A stretch of 64,000 nucleotides of DNA from Chloroflexota bacterium (GCA_016223085.1 JACRPS010000003.1:988274-1052273); one strand, 5' to 3'; counted from the stretch's first letter, positions 10,489-20,141 are shown. A program made the numbers and translations. The notes: generated from the letters alone by a model not told the origin.

Positions 10489-10520
10489 GGGGCAGGTGAC
10501 ACCCAATCCCTGCCCTTTTT
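10489..10520 (+). terminator. Rho-independent terminator
   Basis: Stem gggcagg / cctgccc with a 12-base loop followed by ttttt. It ends the short plus-strand unit and overlaps the spacer before the convergent regulator gene. Confidence 0.75.
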
Positions 10521-10525
10521 ATCCC

Positions 10526-12874
10526 CTACTGTTCCATCAGTTCCGTTATCACCGCTCCCAGATTCAGGTGCTTACCGCGCTCCCAGGCAGCCGCGAATTC
10601 GTCCTCTGCAAGCAAAGCGCGCAGGGTGTTCTCATCTTGAGCAGCCTGCGCGCGAGAGAATGCTATCGTATGGGGATGGTGGACGATGAGCGACAGCAGC
10701 TCCACCGCCTTCTGATACTGTTTTTCGCCCTTGAACAGACCCACCACAGATTGCAGAAAATCAAGCGCCGCCCAGGCATAAGCCTCGTCGTCCACGTATT
10801 GCAGCCCCCGCTGGAGATAACGCCACGCTTTTTCATACTGTTCCATGTGTACAGCATTTTCGATCAACAAACTATAACTCAGCGCGTTGTAGTAACGATG
10901 CCACCCGACTTGCCCAAGCGACTTCAGCAGCACTTCCTCCGCTCTGGCGTATTCACCCAGTTTATGCAGGACTTCACCGATGGGGACGAGACTGAAGTGA
11001 TACCCCTCTACCTGTTGCAGCCACGTCAGGGCCTGTTGGTATTGACCCAGTTGGATGTTGACCGCTCCAATTTGATTGCACAGAATAGGCCACCATTTTT
11101 GTTCGTTCGTCCCGCGTGACAACGCGAAGCCTCGCTCGAACACATCCATTGCTTCTTGCAGTCTGTTGGCAAAGAATAACATGATTCCCAGTCCCACATA
11201 CGCCTGTAACAGCGAGCTGGTGATGCCAAACGGTTGTAGGATAGTTATTGCCTCTTGAGTCAGTTCAATAGCTTTGGTTCCTCTGCCAATATCGTTGTAG
11301 AACCAGCCAAGCGCCCCTAGAACCTGTCCCCGGAACAGAGTTACGTCATCCCCGCTTTCGCCATCAAACCTGTCCAACGCCGCCTCGAACAGGTCAATCG
11401 CTTCCTGGCTGCGGCTGGATTGATCGAGAAAGTGCCAGATACCATCCAGCAGTTGCCGCAGGCCACCAGAGTCTTTTCTTTCCAGATATACGTGCCAGGC
11501 CGCCCGTACATTTTCAAAATCCGCGTTGACCCTCTCAAGCACGTCAGGGGTAACCATAAGCCAGACTAGCTCACCTACCGGCGCGATCAGCCCGGCAAAA
11601 TAATCGGCATGTTTCTGGCGCACCCGTTCAAGTTCGCCGGATTCGTTTAACTTTTGTTCGCCGTACTGCCGCATCAATTCGTGGATGGCATACCGTTCAG
11701 ACGGCAGGTGTTGCAGAAAGGAGGTGTGTACCAACCGCTGTAAATCATGAATTTTAGCGGCGGCGACGGCCTGCGCCGCTTCGCGGGTAAAACCGTCTCG
11801 AAACACCGACAGGCGCCTGAACACCATCTGCTCGTTAGTTGTAAGCCGCTTCCACGAATAGTCAAAAACAGCTTCAATACTTTGATGGCGCGGTGGCGCG
11901 TCCCGAAGCGTTGCTTCCAGAATGTTCAACCCGGATTTGATCTCCGCTTCGATTTCGGCCAGCGACAGGGTATCTACCCAGGCCGCCGCCAGCAGGATCG
12001 CCAGCGGCATCCCGCCGAGCATCCGGCAGATACGAGCGACCGTTGTTATGTCCGCCTCGGTCATCGGCGAAATGGTACGATTGGCAGCCTCCATAAACAG
12101 TTTGACGGCATCGTGAGCGACAATGTCGGCGCTTTCATCAAACGGGACAGACAGCCCTCCAATCACGTAGACAACTTCGCCGCTCAATCCCAGTTTCTCG
12201 CGGGAGGTTACCAGCACTTTTACGTCCGGCGCTGACCTGAGGATGTCGGTCAAAAAGCCGGCGTACTCCAATAAATGTTCAAAATTATCCATCAGCAACA
12301 GCATATGCTGCTTCTGGAGGTAATCTAAGAGCTGCTGCTTCGGTGGCAGATCGCTGTGGAATTTGAAACCGATCACGTCGGCAATGGCGGTCACCAGATG
12401 TTCAGCAGACGTTACCGCAGCCAGCGGCACGAAATAGACGCCGTCCCGAAAGTAGCCGAGCAAGTGCCGTCCAACCTCGATTGAAAATCGTGTCTTGCCC
12501 ATCCCGCCGGGACCCAAAATCGTGATGAGCCTGAATTTGTCACTCGTCAACTGCTGCACGAGTTCATTGATTTCACGCCGACGTCCGATAAAGGGCAGCG
12601 TATCAGCGGGCAAGTTATGCTGCGGCTGCTGCCGGGGGTCACCGGTATCAGCTTCGAGGATGCCGAGCGTAAGGGCGCGGGTCACGGCCTGCTTGCGGTT
12701 TTTGACCTGAAGTTTGTTGTAAATCTGGGTGTTATACCACTTGACTGTGCCCACCTCCATGACCAGTGAAGCGGCGATTTCCTGATTGGATAATCCCTCG
12801 GCCAGCAAGGTCAGGACATCCATCTCGCGTCTGGTGAGCGCTTCAATAAAGGCACCGGCTGATTGTTCTTTCAT
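10526..12874 (-). CDS. LuxR-type HTH / NB-ARC ATPase / TPR regulator
   Basis: 782 residues. Unusually the LuxR helix-turn-helix is N-terminal (LTRREMDVLTLLAEGLSNQEIA, about 13-65), where it would bind DNA. An ATPase follows, with Walker A GPGGMGKTR at 121-129, Walker B LLLMDNFEHL near 193-202, TSREKLGL sensor and the GLPLA-like MLGGMPLAILLAAAW motif. The C-terminal half is TPR-like helical repeats. This is the STAND class of signal-gated transcription factor in which nucleotide binding and a ligand on the TPR part control oligomerisation. Target genes are unknown; the facing small ORFs are candidates. It shares its central architecture with the BTAD regulator at 34200-37508. Confidence 0.9.
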   Translation of the reverse strand: MKEQSAGAFIEALTRREMDVLTLLAEGLSNQEIAASLVMEVGTVKWYNTQIYNKLQVKNRKQAVTRALTLGILEADTGDPRQQPQHNLPADTLPFIGRRREINELVQQLTSDKFRLITILGPGGMGKTRFSIEVGRHLLGYFRDGVYFVPLAAVTSAEHLVTAIADVIGFKFHSDLPPKQQLLDYLQKQHMLLLMDNFEHLLEYAGFLTDILRSAPDVKVLVTSREKLGLSGEVVYVIGGLSVPFDESADIVAHDAVKLFMEAANRTISPMTEADITTVARICRMLGGMPLAILLAAAWVDTLSLAEIEAEIKSGLNILEATLRDAPPRHQSIEAVFDYSWKRLTTNEQMVFRRLSVFRDGFTREAAQAVAAAKIHDLQRLVHTSFLQHLPSERYAIHELMRQYGEQKLNESGELERVRQKHADYFAGLIAPVGELVWLMVTPDVLERVNADFENVRAAWHVYLERKDSGGLRQLLDGIWHFLDQSSRSQEAIDLFEAALDRFDGESGDDVTLFRGQVLGALGWFYNDIGRGTKAIELTQEAITILQPFGITSSLLQAYVGLGIMLFFANRLQEAMDVFERGFALSRGTNEQKWWPILCNQIGAVNIQLGQYQQALTWLQQVEGYHFSLVPIGEVLHKLGEYARAEEVLLKSLGQVGWHRYYNALSYSLLIENAVHMEQYEKAWRYLQRGLQYVDDEAYAWAALDFLQSVVGLFKGEKQYQKAVELLSLIVHHPHTIAFSRAQAAQDENTLRALLAEDEFAAAWERGKHLNLGAVITELMEQ

Positions 12875-13041
12875 CAGTGAGTACCCCTCGTTTCACGTGT
12901 ATCTAACTGTTACCCCCCGATAAGCAAGTTTAAGTCTGTTTCTCAATTTCGAACTGCTTTAATTTAGCTCAAAATAAAACAAACGAACACCATTCAACCG
13001 CCTCGACCATCATCTGCCCCGCCTTCGCCAGAAGCGGCTCA

Positions 13042-13077
13042 ATGCGCGGCCCCACGCTCGGCGCGGTGAAAGGCTGA
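13042..13077 (+). pseudogene. 3'-end remnant of a MalG-like permease gene
   Basis: Bases 13045-13077 match the last 33 bases of the permease gene (9717-9749) with two differences and encode RGPTLGAVKG plus stop. The similarity continues through the following hairpin and into ctcaac/ctcaat, about 70 bases in all. No upstream permease coding sequence remains. It is either a decayed paralogue or a copied tail. Confidence 0.6.
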
Positions 13078-13078
13078 C

Positions 13079-13101
13079 AAAAAGGCCGGGTCGCCCCGGC
13101 C
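13079..13101 (-). terminator. Intrinsic terminator of the FIMAH gene
   Basis: On the minus strand: ggccggg stem, 4-base loop, cccggcc, then five T, ending 25 bases after the stop of the gene at 13126. It is part of the sequence copied from or shared with 9751-9774. Confidence 0.7.
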
Positions 13102-13125
13102 ACGAAACTCAACCGCGAACAACCA

Positions 13126-13473
13126 TCAGCTTAAAGCGGCGATCACCCCATGCGCGTGGTGAATCATGTGCTCGGCGTGCTCGGAAACAATATGTTTTCC
13201 GGCTTGCGCGCCGACGGCGTTGATGAACGCCTGAAGCTGATTGATCGCCGTGTGAGTGTTGCCCCGGTTCAGCGATGCCTGGGCGGCGTCCAGCTTGGCA
13301 AACAGGCTGGTGGCAACACCGACATTGGTGATGTGCCCAGCTTCCAGGGCATGGTGTACGCAGTGGCGCAGCGCCTCAATCGTCACCGCTTCGCACCCTT
13401 CGTGCGCCTGTACCGGTATAAACGCAACCAGGCTCAAACTCAGCAAGACAGCAAGAACTACAAACTGTTTCAT
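13126..13473 (-). CDS. Small secreted His-rich FIMAH-domain protein
   Basis: 115 residues with a signal peptide (MKQFVVLAVLLSLSLVAFIPVQA) and a strong ribosome site AGGAGG. The core SLFAKLDAAQASLNRGNTHTAINQLQAFIN is the FIMAH helical motif, usually a small appended domain but here nearly the whole mature protein. The mature chain carries about 12 His and two Cys in 92 residues, clustered at both ends (RHCVHHALEAGH, SEHAEHMIHHAH), which suggests metal binding. A CsoR-like palindrome overlaps the promoter region. I infer a possible extracytoplasmic copper-binding role; not established for the family. Confidence 0.75.
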   Translation of the reverse strand: MKQFVVLAVLLSLSLVAFIPVQAHEGCEAVTIEALRHCVHHALEAGHITNVGVATSLFAKLDAAQASLNRGNTHTAINQLQAFINAVGAQAGKHIVSEHAEHMIHHAHGVIAALS

Positions 13474-13498
13474 GAACTTTTTCCTCCTCTATCCGTGT

Positions 13499-13516
13499 TA
13501 TACCCATAGGGGTATA
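13499..13516 (-). promoter_or_regulatory. CsoR-family-like operator
   Basis: Perfect dyad TATACCC-ATAG-GGGTATA, 26 bases upstream of the FIMAH start codon. TACCC...GGGTA with A/T flanks resembles operators of CsoR/RcnR-family copper or nickel sensors, and TATAAC at its edge could serve as the -10 box. No CsoR gene is in the window. Confidence 0.45.
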
Positions 13517-13650
13517 CTACCATCATCGTAACATAGATTGTGTTTCAGCCGGAATAGCAACACCGAGTCAATCCCCTATATTCCTTACCCTACCTATGAT
13601 AGAATCAAGGGTGATTTCACCAACGATTATAGGAAACTAAGGAACACTCT

Positions 13651-15498
13651 GTGCAGCAAGTACGGAACGACATTCGGAATATCGCCATCATCGCGCACGT
13701 CGATCATGGCAAAACCACGCTGGTGGATGGGATGCTGAAGCAGTCGAAGGTCTTCCGCGACAGCGCCCATGTCGGCGAACGCATCATGGACTCCAACGAC
13801 CTGGAACGCGAGCGCGGCATCACCATTCTGGCAAAAAACACCGCTGTCACCTGGGGCGGCGTCAAAATCAACATCGTGGACACCCCCGGCCACGCCGACT
13901 TCGGCGGTGAAGTTGAGCGCGTGCTCAACATGGTGGACGGCGCGCTGCTGCTGATTGACGCGGTGGAAGGCCCGATGCCGCAAACGCGCTTCGTACTGCG
14001 CAAGGCGCTGGCGCTGGGGCTGCGGGTGATCGTGGTTATCAACAAGGTGGACCGTCCGTTCGCGCGCGTCGAGGAAGCGTTGAACGAAACGTTTGATCTG
14101 TTCATCGAACTGGGCGCGAGCGACGAGCAGGCCGATTTTCCGGTCATCTATGCCGTTGGACTGACCGGGCGCGCCGGTTATTCGGCTGAGACGGTGGGCA
14201 ACGACCTGACGCCGCTGTTTGAAACCATCATCAAGGAAATTCCCGGCCCGACGGTTGACCCGGACGAGCCGCCGCGCCTGCTGGTGACAACGCTGGAATA
14301 TGACAACTACAAGGGGCAGATCGGCGTTGGGCGGTTGCAATCTGGCGTGATGAAAAAGGGGATGACGGTGGCGCGCATCACCCCACGCGGCGAACGTACC
14401 ACCGGCACCATCGAGTATCTGTTCACTTACCATAACCTGACCAAACTGGACGCGACTGAGGTCACGGCGGGCGACATTCTTGCGTTTGGCGGGCTGGACG
14501 AAATCGGCATCAGCGACACGATTGCCGACGTGAGCGTGACCGAACCGCTGCCGGCGATCAGCGTGGAAGAGCCGACCGTGCGCATGACCTTTGGCGTCAA
14601 CACGTCGCCGTTTGCCGGGCGCGAGGGCAAAACCGGCTGGGGCACGTCGCGCCGCCTGCGCCAGCGCCTGTACGAAGAAACCCGCTCGAATGTGGCGCTG
14701 CGGGTGGCCGACGGCGACTCGCCCGACCGCTTCATCGTCAGCGGGCGTGGCGAACTGCACCTCGGCATTTTGATCGAAACCATGCGCCGCGAGGGGTACG
14801 AGTTTGAAGTCAGCAAGCCGGAAGTGATTTACCACGAAGACCCGGACAGCGGCGAACTGCTGGAGCCGGTCGAGGAAGTGCATATCGAAGTGGCGGATAA
14901 CCTCGTTGGCACGGTGGTAGAGCTGCTCGGCGCGCGGCGCGGCATCATGACCAACATGTACAGTGACAGCGGCACAACTTACCTGACGTACCGTGTGCCC
15001 ACGCGTGGAATCCTCGGTTTCCGGTCACAGTTTTTGCGCGCCACCAGTGGCCTGGGGCAGATGCACAGCCTGCACGCCGGTTACGAGCCGGTCGCGGGTG
15101 AGATTCCGGGGCGGCAGTTTGGCAGCCTGGTGGCGATGGAAACCGGCGTTTCCACCGCCTACGCGATGGTCAATGTCCAACAGCGCGGCACGTTCTTCAT
15201 CACGCCGGCGACCGAAGTTTATCAGGGCATGGTCATCGGGGAACATATCCGCCCCGGCGATCTCGACCTGAACGTGTGCAAGGCCAAACACCTGACCAAC
15301 CACCGCGCCAAACCAAGCGAAACCACTGCCGGCCTGAATACGCCGCGCATGATGAGTCTGGATGACTGCATTGAATTTCTGGCGGACGATGAACTGCTGG
15401 AAGTCACACCCGCCAGCCTGCGGATGCGCAAACGGATTCTCGATACCGAGGAACGCCTGAAAGACCGCAAGCGCCGCGAGAAAATCCTCGCCGGCTGA
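13651..15498 (+). CDS. typA: Ribosome-associated GTPase BipA/TypA
   Basis: 615 residues, the normal length for TypA. GTPase motifs: G1 AHVDHGKTT near the N-terminus, ERERGITI (G2 region), [12 protein letters not shown] (G3) and NKVDRP (G4). Elongation-factor-G-like domains follow, and the C-terminus [19 protein letters not shown] is specific to BipA. It acts on the ribosome in 50S assembly and stress adaptation. The start is a GTG at 13651 with aggaaactaaggaac upstream. Single gene with an independent upstream region. Confidence 0.95.
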   Translation: MQQVRNDIRNIAIIAHVDHGKTTLVDGMLKQSKVFRDSAHVGERIMDSNDLERERGITILAKNTAVTWGGVKINIVDTPGHADFGGEVERVLNMVDGALLLIDAVEGPMPQTRFVLRKALALGLRVIVVINKVDRPFARVEEALNETFDLFIELGASDEQADFPVIYAVGLTGRAGYSAETVGNDLTPLFETIIKEIPGPTVDPDEPPRLLVTTLEYDNYKGQIGVGRLQSGVMKKGMTVARITPRGERTTGTIEYLFTYHNLTKLDATEVTAGDILAFGGLDEIGISDTIADVSVTEPLPAISVEEPTVRMTFGVNTSPFAGREGKTGWGTSRRLRQRLYEETRSNVALRVADGDSPDRFIVSGRGELHLGILIETMRREGYEFEVSKPEVIYHEDPDSGELLEPVEEVHIEVADNLVGTVVELLGARRGIMTNMYSDSGTTYLTYRVPTRGILGFRSQFLRATSGLGQMHSLHAGYEPVAGEIPGRQFGSLVAMETGVSTAYAMVNVQQRGTFFITPATEVYQGMVIGEHIRPGDLDLNVCKAKHLTNHRAKPSETTAGLNTPRMMSLDDCIEFLADDELLEVTPASLRMRKRILDTEERLKDRKRREKILAG

Positions 15499-15662
15499 AC
15501 GGCTGCTCCGGCTTCTGGTCGGGGCGGTTATGCCGGCTGAGGTTGATCTGGCGGCGCTGCCGCTGTGGCAGGTAACGCCGCTTTCGTAACAGTTTCCCCG
15601 CTTTTATTTCAGACCGTATTACCACCGTAGCGCGCTCATCGGTGAAACGTCAGGTGCGGTGG

Positions 15663-15693
15663 TTGACAGGTCAACCGCGAGACAGGCTATAAT
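15663..15693 (+). promoter_or_regulatory. Candidate promoter of the membrane-protein gene
   Basis: Consensus TTGACA at 15663 and consensus TATAAT at 15688, spacer 19 bases (slightly long). It leaves about 95 bases of leader before the GTG start. The rest of the 15499-15791 spacer shows nothing else. Confidence 0.55.
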
Positions 15694-15791
15694 AGCGCAA
15701 TGGTGGAACTTTTGTCCCGTAAGACGCGTCCTGATAAGGTGGCCTTTCCCTGCCGGCAGTCGTAAGGTAAGAGAAAGGTTAATCCATTACG

Positions 15792-16943
15792 GTGGATAAA
15801 GCACCGGGGCGCGCGATTGGCAGTAGCATGGGTGACAAACAGATTCAAACGATCAACAACCGGGACTATGCCCTGGCGCGCAGTCGTCCGCGCAGCCTGG
15901 TCGGGCAGATCAGTCTGGTGCTGCTGGAACCGGGCGCTTTCTTCCGGGCGCTGCCATTTGCGGCCAACAGCCGCCAGTGGGTATGGGCGGCGCTGCTGAT
16001 TCTGGCCCTGGTGGGTATCAGCGCCGTGCGGCAGGAAGCGCTGCTGAACGGAGATACCGGCGCCGCGCCGGTGGATACCGGTGCGTTTCCCGGCGGGAAT
16101 GTCAGCGGCGGCGGTGGTGGCCCGGTGCCAATTGGCCCAGGAGTTGTGGCCGTCCAGCCGGGCGGATTCCCCGGCGGTGGCGGAGAAGCACCGCCCATTC
16201 CACCCACCGACACTTCAGCGGCAGCGCCCGACGTTTCCGCTACGTGGACAACCGCGCTGCTGGCAGCCAGCGGCGTGATCCTCGGTTGGGCGATTCTGGC
16301 GGTGCTGCTGTGCGAAGTATCGCTGTTTAACGGCGTCGCGCCCAGCCTGGGGCACAACGTTCAGATCGCCATCTGGACCAGCGTGCCGTTTGGGCTGATG
16401 GCGGCGCTGCAACTGCTGTATTACGCCGCTGGCGGCACGGTCGGCGAACCGGGCATCTCCGGTCTGCTGACACAGTGGGAGGGTTACGCCGCGCTGCCCA
16501 CGTTTACCAGAAGCCTGCTGCTGTCGCTCACCAGCCGCCTGACGCTGTTCTGGCTGTGGAGCCTGGTCCTGATTTACATCGGCGGGCGAATGGCGCTACA
16601 GGGCAAAGCGTGGGCGGTGCTGATCGTGGTGGTGGTGTGGGTGGTTATCGTCGTAGTGGTGCCGGTGCTGACCGGCGCGGTTGCCGCACCAGAGGAAGCG
16701 CCGCTGACGGACTTCTCCGGCGAGATGCCGGGCGAATTCTTCGCGCCAGACAATCCGCTGGGTGAAGGTATTCTGCCGGATAGGCTCGGTGGCGAAGCAG
16801 ACGGCCCGCCCTGGGGCGAATTCACGCCCGAACCCTTCGGCCTGCTGCCCGACACCACGCCAGACGCGACGGAAACAATGGAACTCCTTCCGCTGCTGAC
16901 GCCGGAAGTCACGCCGGAGGGAACACCGCCGAGCGAACCGTAG
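15792..16943 (+). CDS. Yip1-like integral membrane protein
   Basis: 383 residues from a GTG start; an ATG at 15828 is an alternative, with weak ribosome sites for both. The LEPGAFFRALP motif before the first helix and the arrangement of about five helices resemble Yip1-domain proteins. A Gly/Pro-rich extracellular loop (VSGGGGGPVPIGPG) separates helices 1 and 2, and an acidic Pro-rich C-terminal tail ends the chain. First gene of a likely unit with the ABC ATPase. Its TAG stop lies inside a palindrome. Function unknown. Confidence 0.65.
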   Translation: MDKAPGRAIGSSMGDKQIQTINNRDYALARSRPRSLVGQISLVLLEPGAFFRALPFAANSRQWVWAALLILALVGISAVRQEALLNGDTGAAPVDTGAFPGGNVSGGGGGPVPIGPGVVAVQPGGFPGGGGEAPPIPPTDTSAAAPDVSATWTTALLAASGVILGWAILAVLLCEVSLFNGVAPSLGHNVQIAIWTSVPFGLMAALQLLYYAAGGTVGEPGISGLLTQWEGYAALPTFTRSLLLSLTSRLTLFWLWSLVLIYIGGRMALQGKAWAVLIVVVVWVVIVVVVPVLTGAVAAPEEAPLTDFSGEMPGEFFAPDNPLGEGILPDRLGGEADGPPWGEFTPEPFGLLPDTTPDATETMELLPLLTPEVTPEGTPPSEP

Positions 16944-16968
16944 GGGCCAACCGGCGGTTGGCCTCTAC
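16940..16968. repeat. GTAGGG-type palindrome supplying a stop codon
   Basis: 29 bases, arms gtaggggccaaccg and cggttggcctctac. The second to fourth bases (TAG) are the stop codon of the Yip1-like gene. Confidence 0.85.
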
Positions 16969-17006
16969 CCGCCAGTTGTTGATGGAGTATTTACAGGTAG
17001 CGCAGC

Positions 17007-17750
17007 ATGGCAGTCGAACGCAGCAATGGCAGCAAGTTGGGCGACCAGCAGGTACACGCGCTCAACGGCGTCAGCCTGACCATCCCCCAGGGACAGTTTG
17101 TCGCCGTCATGGGGCCAAGCGGCTCAGGCAAAAGCACGCTGCTCTACCTGCTTGGCGGTCTGGATCGCCCGACGGCGGGCGAGATTGAGGTGGCCGGGCG
17201 TTACCTGAACAGCCTGGGCGGCGATGGTCTGGCCGATTTCCGCCGCGAGACGGTGGGCTTCATCTTTCAGGCGTTCCATCTGGTGCCCACGCAGACCGCG
17301 CTGGAAAACGTGGCGCTGCCGGGAGTGTTCGCGGGGATGCCGCGCGACCTGCGCGAGCAGCGCGCCATCCGGCTGCTGACGGCGCTCAACATGGAAGACC
17401 GGCTTGACCACCGTCCGTCGCAGCTTTCCGGCGGCCAGCAGCAGCGCGTGGCGATTGCCCGCGCCCTGTTTAACGACCCACCGATCATCATGGCCGACGA
17501 ACCAACCGGCGCGCTGGACAGCAAAACCGGTCAGACGGTAATGCGCCTGCTGCGCCAGCTTTGCGACCGGCGCGGCAAAACGATTATCGTCGTCACGCAC
17601 GACGAACAGGTGGCTGGCTATGCTGACCGCATTATCCGGCTGAAAGATGGCCGCGTTGTCCAGGACGAACGCAAACGTTTAAAAGAGAACCGGACCGGCA
17701 ACGGGATTCACCTGCCCCCCGGCAAGAAAGAGGTTCTGCACGATGGCTAG
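17007..17750 (+). CDS. ABC transporter ATP-binding protein (LolD/MacB type)
   Basis: 247 residues. Walker A GPSGSGKS at 36-43, Q-loop FIFQAFHL, signature LSGGQQQR, Walker [13 protein letters not shown] and the H-loop VVTHD are intact. The [16 protein letters not shown] segment is typical of the LolD/MacB/FtsE group, which drives mechanotransmission permeases. The expected FtsX-like permease is not next to it: the gene overlaps the CARDB protein by 8 bases instead. The N-terminus is short by one strand compared with LolD. Confidence 0.9.
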   Translation: MAVERSNGSKLGDQQVHALNGVSLTIPQGQFVAVMGPSGSGKSTLLYLLGGLDRPTAGEIEVAGRYLNSLGGDGLADFRRETVGFIFQAFHLVPTQTALENVALPGVFAGMPRDLREQRAIRLLTALNMEDRLDHRPSQLSGGQQQRVAIARALFNDPPIIMADEPTGALDSKTGQTVMRLLRQLCDRRGKTIIVVTHDEQVAGYADRIIRLKDGRVVQDERKRLKENRTGNGIHLPPGKKEVLHDG

Positions 17751-20097
17751 GCGATTGTCCGTAAAACGCCGCCCTGGGTCTTCACTCAGGAGACATCCGT
17801 CCCCATTCGGAAGAAAAACCCAGAGCTACAGGAAAAACAGGCCTACTGAAGGGGCTAACAGACATAACCGGCAGGTTTTACCAGCCCCTTTAGTGGGCTT
17901 CAAGCGGCCTTCAGGCCGCCAGATACCAGTCAGGGGTTTTGAACCCCTGGCGAGGCCGATGTCTAATAAATGCTTCTCCGTAGGGGCACAGCGCGCCGTG
18001 CCCCAACAAGGACGTTTTATCGTCCGCGCGCTGCTGCTGGCGCTGCTGGTGGTTGGCACGTTTGCGTCCTGGGGCGCGTCGGCGCAGGAAGGTACGCCGG
18101 AAGTGACACAGCCGCCCGGTCAGCCACCGGGGCCATCGTTTGTGTTCCTGCGATTCGAACCGACCACCATCAATCCCGGTGTTGGCGCCACCCTAACCCT
18201 GCTCGGTGACGGATTTTTTAGTAGTGGCAGCGCCAAACCGCTTCTGGTGCGGTTAAACGGTTTTGGCGTACTGCAAACCACCGTCGCCAGCACCAATGTT
18301 ATCACCGCCACCGTTCCAGAAACCATTCCGCCGGGAACGTACATTGTCTATATTATCGAGCCAGGCGTGGGTGACTCGTTCACCTGCACGGCGTGCAGCG
18401 TGACCGCACTGTCGGTGCTGACGCCAACCAATCCACCACCACCACCGACCGATCCACCGCCGATTCCCACTCAGGCCCCGCCGCCAACGCCCATTCCCGG
18501 CGCGCCAAATCTGCTGATTCGCAGCTTTAACGCCAATCCGTCCACGATTGAGCCGGGCGGCACGGTCACATTTAACGTGGAAATCGTTAACGTCGGCACG
18601 CGCGCGGCGGAAGGGCTGTCGGTGTCGGTAGACCCCGGCGGCAAGTTTATCCCGGCCAATGGCCAGGCGACCATCCTGCTGCCCAACCTGGGGCCAAACG
18701 GCGCGACCGTCGTAAACATCCCCGTCACCGCCGCCGAGGACACACCCGCCGGGCCGCAGAGCGTGCCGATCACGATGACCTACCGCGACTTCACCGGCGA
18801 GAGTTACACGGCGAAGGGCAATCTGACTGTCACGGTGCAGAAGATCGAAACCGCGTCGCAGATCACGCTGGCACGTTATCTGTTTGACCCCGCCCAGGCT
18901 GAACCCGGCAAGCAGGTGACGGTGACGATTCTGCTCACCAACACCGGCAACGAGGACGCGCAGCAGGTGCTGGTGCGTATCGGCGATGGCGGCCTGCTGC
19001 TGGCCGGCCCGGAGGGTGACAGCTTCCCGGTCGGCGACCTAGCCGCCGGGGCCAGCGCCAGCGTGGAAATGCCGCTGATCGTCAGCACCAGCGCCAAGCC
19101 CGGCCCGCAGCCGCAGGGCTTTAACATCACCTATTTACAGGACGGCGAATCGAAGCAGATCACCAGCAGCGTGACGGTGGACGTGGCGAAAGTAGTGCCC
19201 ACCGCGCCGGTGCTGCTGCTGGACAGGTTTGATGTAGGCCGGGCCTTTTTGCAGCCGGGCGAGCAGTTCACGGCGGAAGTGACACTGAAAAACGTCGGCA
19301 AGGAAGCCGCGCAGAACATGCTCATCACCTTTGGCACGGTGTCCCCCGGCAACACGGGCGGCAACAACGATGATGGCACTGGCGGCACCGGCACGGGCAC
19401 CGGGACAGGCAGCGGCACGACCAACCCCAGCACCACCTTCGCGCCCATGGGTTCCGGCGGCACGGTCTTTGCCGGGACGGTGGAAGCTGACGGCGGCACG
19501 GTCACGCTGTCGCAGGACTTTATCGTCAACAGCACCGTAGACACCGGCATCTACACCCTGCCGGTCACGCTGCGCTACCAGAAGCCGGACGGCTCATCCG
19601 TCACCGATATTCTGTCTGCCAGTCTGGTGGTTGTGCTGCCGCCGCGCCTGAGCATTGATTTGCAATCGCCACTGCCGGAGGAAACCAACATCGGCGAGCC
19701 GCTGTTCCTGACACTGGGCATCACCAACCGGGGGCGCAAAGCGGTGAACTTCACCACCGCGACCGTCACAGCGGACAACGCCGAGGTGGTGGAAGGCGCG
19801 GAAACGTTCCTCGGCCCGCTGCGCGTGGACGATGACACCTCGTTAAGCATCAATGTGCTGCCGCTGGAGCCGGGGCCGGTGAAAGTGACCGTGACGCTCA
19901 ACTACATAGACGATCTCAACAAACCGCAGACGATTGTGAAGGAATACGAGGTGCAGGCGATTGAGCCGCCGCCGCTACCCACCTTCGAGCCGCCGCCCGA
20001 CTTTGCCGGCAATCCCTTCCCACAGGAGGAGGAACAACCCAGCAGCGACGAAACGCTGGGCAAGCTGCTGCTCGGCCTGCTGGGGCTGGGGAGCTAA
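17743..20097 (+). CDS. Secreted CARDB/IPT repeat protein
   Basis: 784 residues; start overlaps the ATPase gene (translational coupling likely). After a signal-like helix at about residues 92-115 (RALLLALLVVGTFASW) comes an IPT/TIG-like domain (LRFEPTTINPGVGATLTLLG), then at least three CARDB-type Ig domains (NPSTIEPGGTVTFNVEIVN, QAEPGKQVTVTILLTNTG, LQPGEQFTAEVTLKNVGK) and a fourth related one, with a Gly/Thr linker and a Pro-rich C-terminus. Such proteins bind cell-surface polymers or other proteins. Residues about 10-90 are encoded by a cluster of palindromic repeats, so the signal sequence is displaced from the start codon. Confidence 0.75.
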   Translation: MARRLSVKRRPGSSLRRHPSPFGRKTQSYRKNRPTEGANRHNRQVLPAPLVGFKRPSGRQIPVRGFEPLARPMSNKCFSVGAQRAVPQQGRFIVRALLLALLVVGTFASWGASAQEGTPEVTQPPGQPPGPSFVFLRFEPTTINPGVGATLTLLGDGFFSSGSAKPLLVRLNGFGVLQTTVASTNVITATVPETIPPGTYIVYIIEPGVGDSFTCTACSVTALSVLTPTNPPPPPTDPPPIPTQAPPPTPIPGAPNLLIRSFNANPSTIEPGGTVTFNVEIVNVGTRAAEGLSVSVDPGGKFIPANGQATILLPNLGPNGATVVNIPVTAAEDTPAGPQSVPITMTYRDFTGESYTAKGNLTVTVQKIETASQITLARYLFDPAQAEPGKQVTVTILLTNTGNEDAQQVLVRIGDGGLLLAGPEGDSFPVGDLAAGASASVEMPLIVSTSAKPGPQPQGFNITYLQDGESKQITSSVTVDVAKVVPTAPVLLLDRFDVGRAFLQPGEQFTAEVTLKNVGKEAAQNMLITFGTVSPGNTGGNNDDGTGGTGTGTGTGSGTTNPSTTFAPMGSGGTVFAGTVEADGGTVTLSQDFIVNSTVDTGIYTLPVTLRYQKPDGSSVTDILSASLVVVLPPRLSIDLQSPLPEETNIGEPLFLTLGITNRGRKAVNFTTATVTADNAEVVEGAETFLGPLRVDDDTSLSINVLPLEPGPVKVTVTLNYIDDLNKPQTIVKEYEVQAIEPPPLPTFEPPPDFAGNPFPQEEEQPSSDETLGKLLLGLLGLGS
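17850..18007. repeat. Cluster of palindromes inside the CARDB gene
   Basis: Successive hairpins aaggggctaac...cagccccttta, agcggccttcaggccgcc, caggggttttgaacccctgg, and at 17980-18007 a GTAGGG-type copy (read V-G-A-Q-R-A-V-P-Q). All are translated without a stop ahead of the signal helix. Confidence 0.8.
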
Positions 20098-20141
20098 CTC
20101 CAACTCCCGTGCTGTTTGGCGCGGGACACGCTAGAATGTGC

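Noticed and set aside
13627-14883. Long open frame (418 codons) on the minus strand opposite typA
   Set aside because: It is the mirror of a highly conserved GC-rich gene; composition is His/Arg/Ala-rich without any domain, as expected for an antisense frame.
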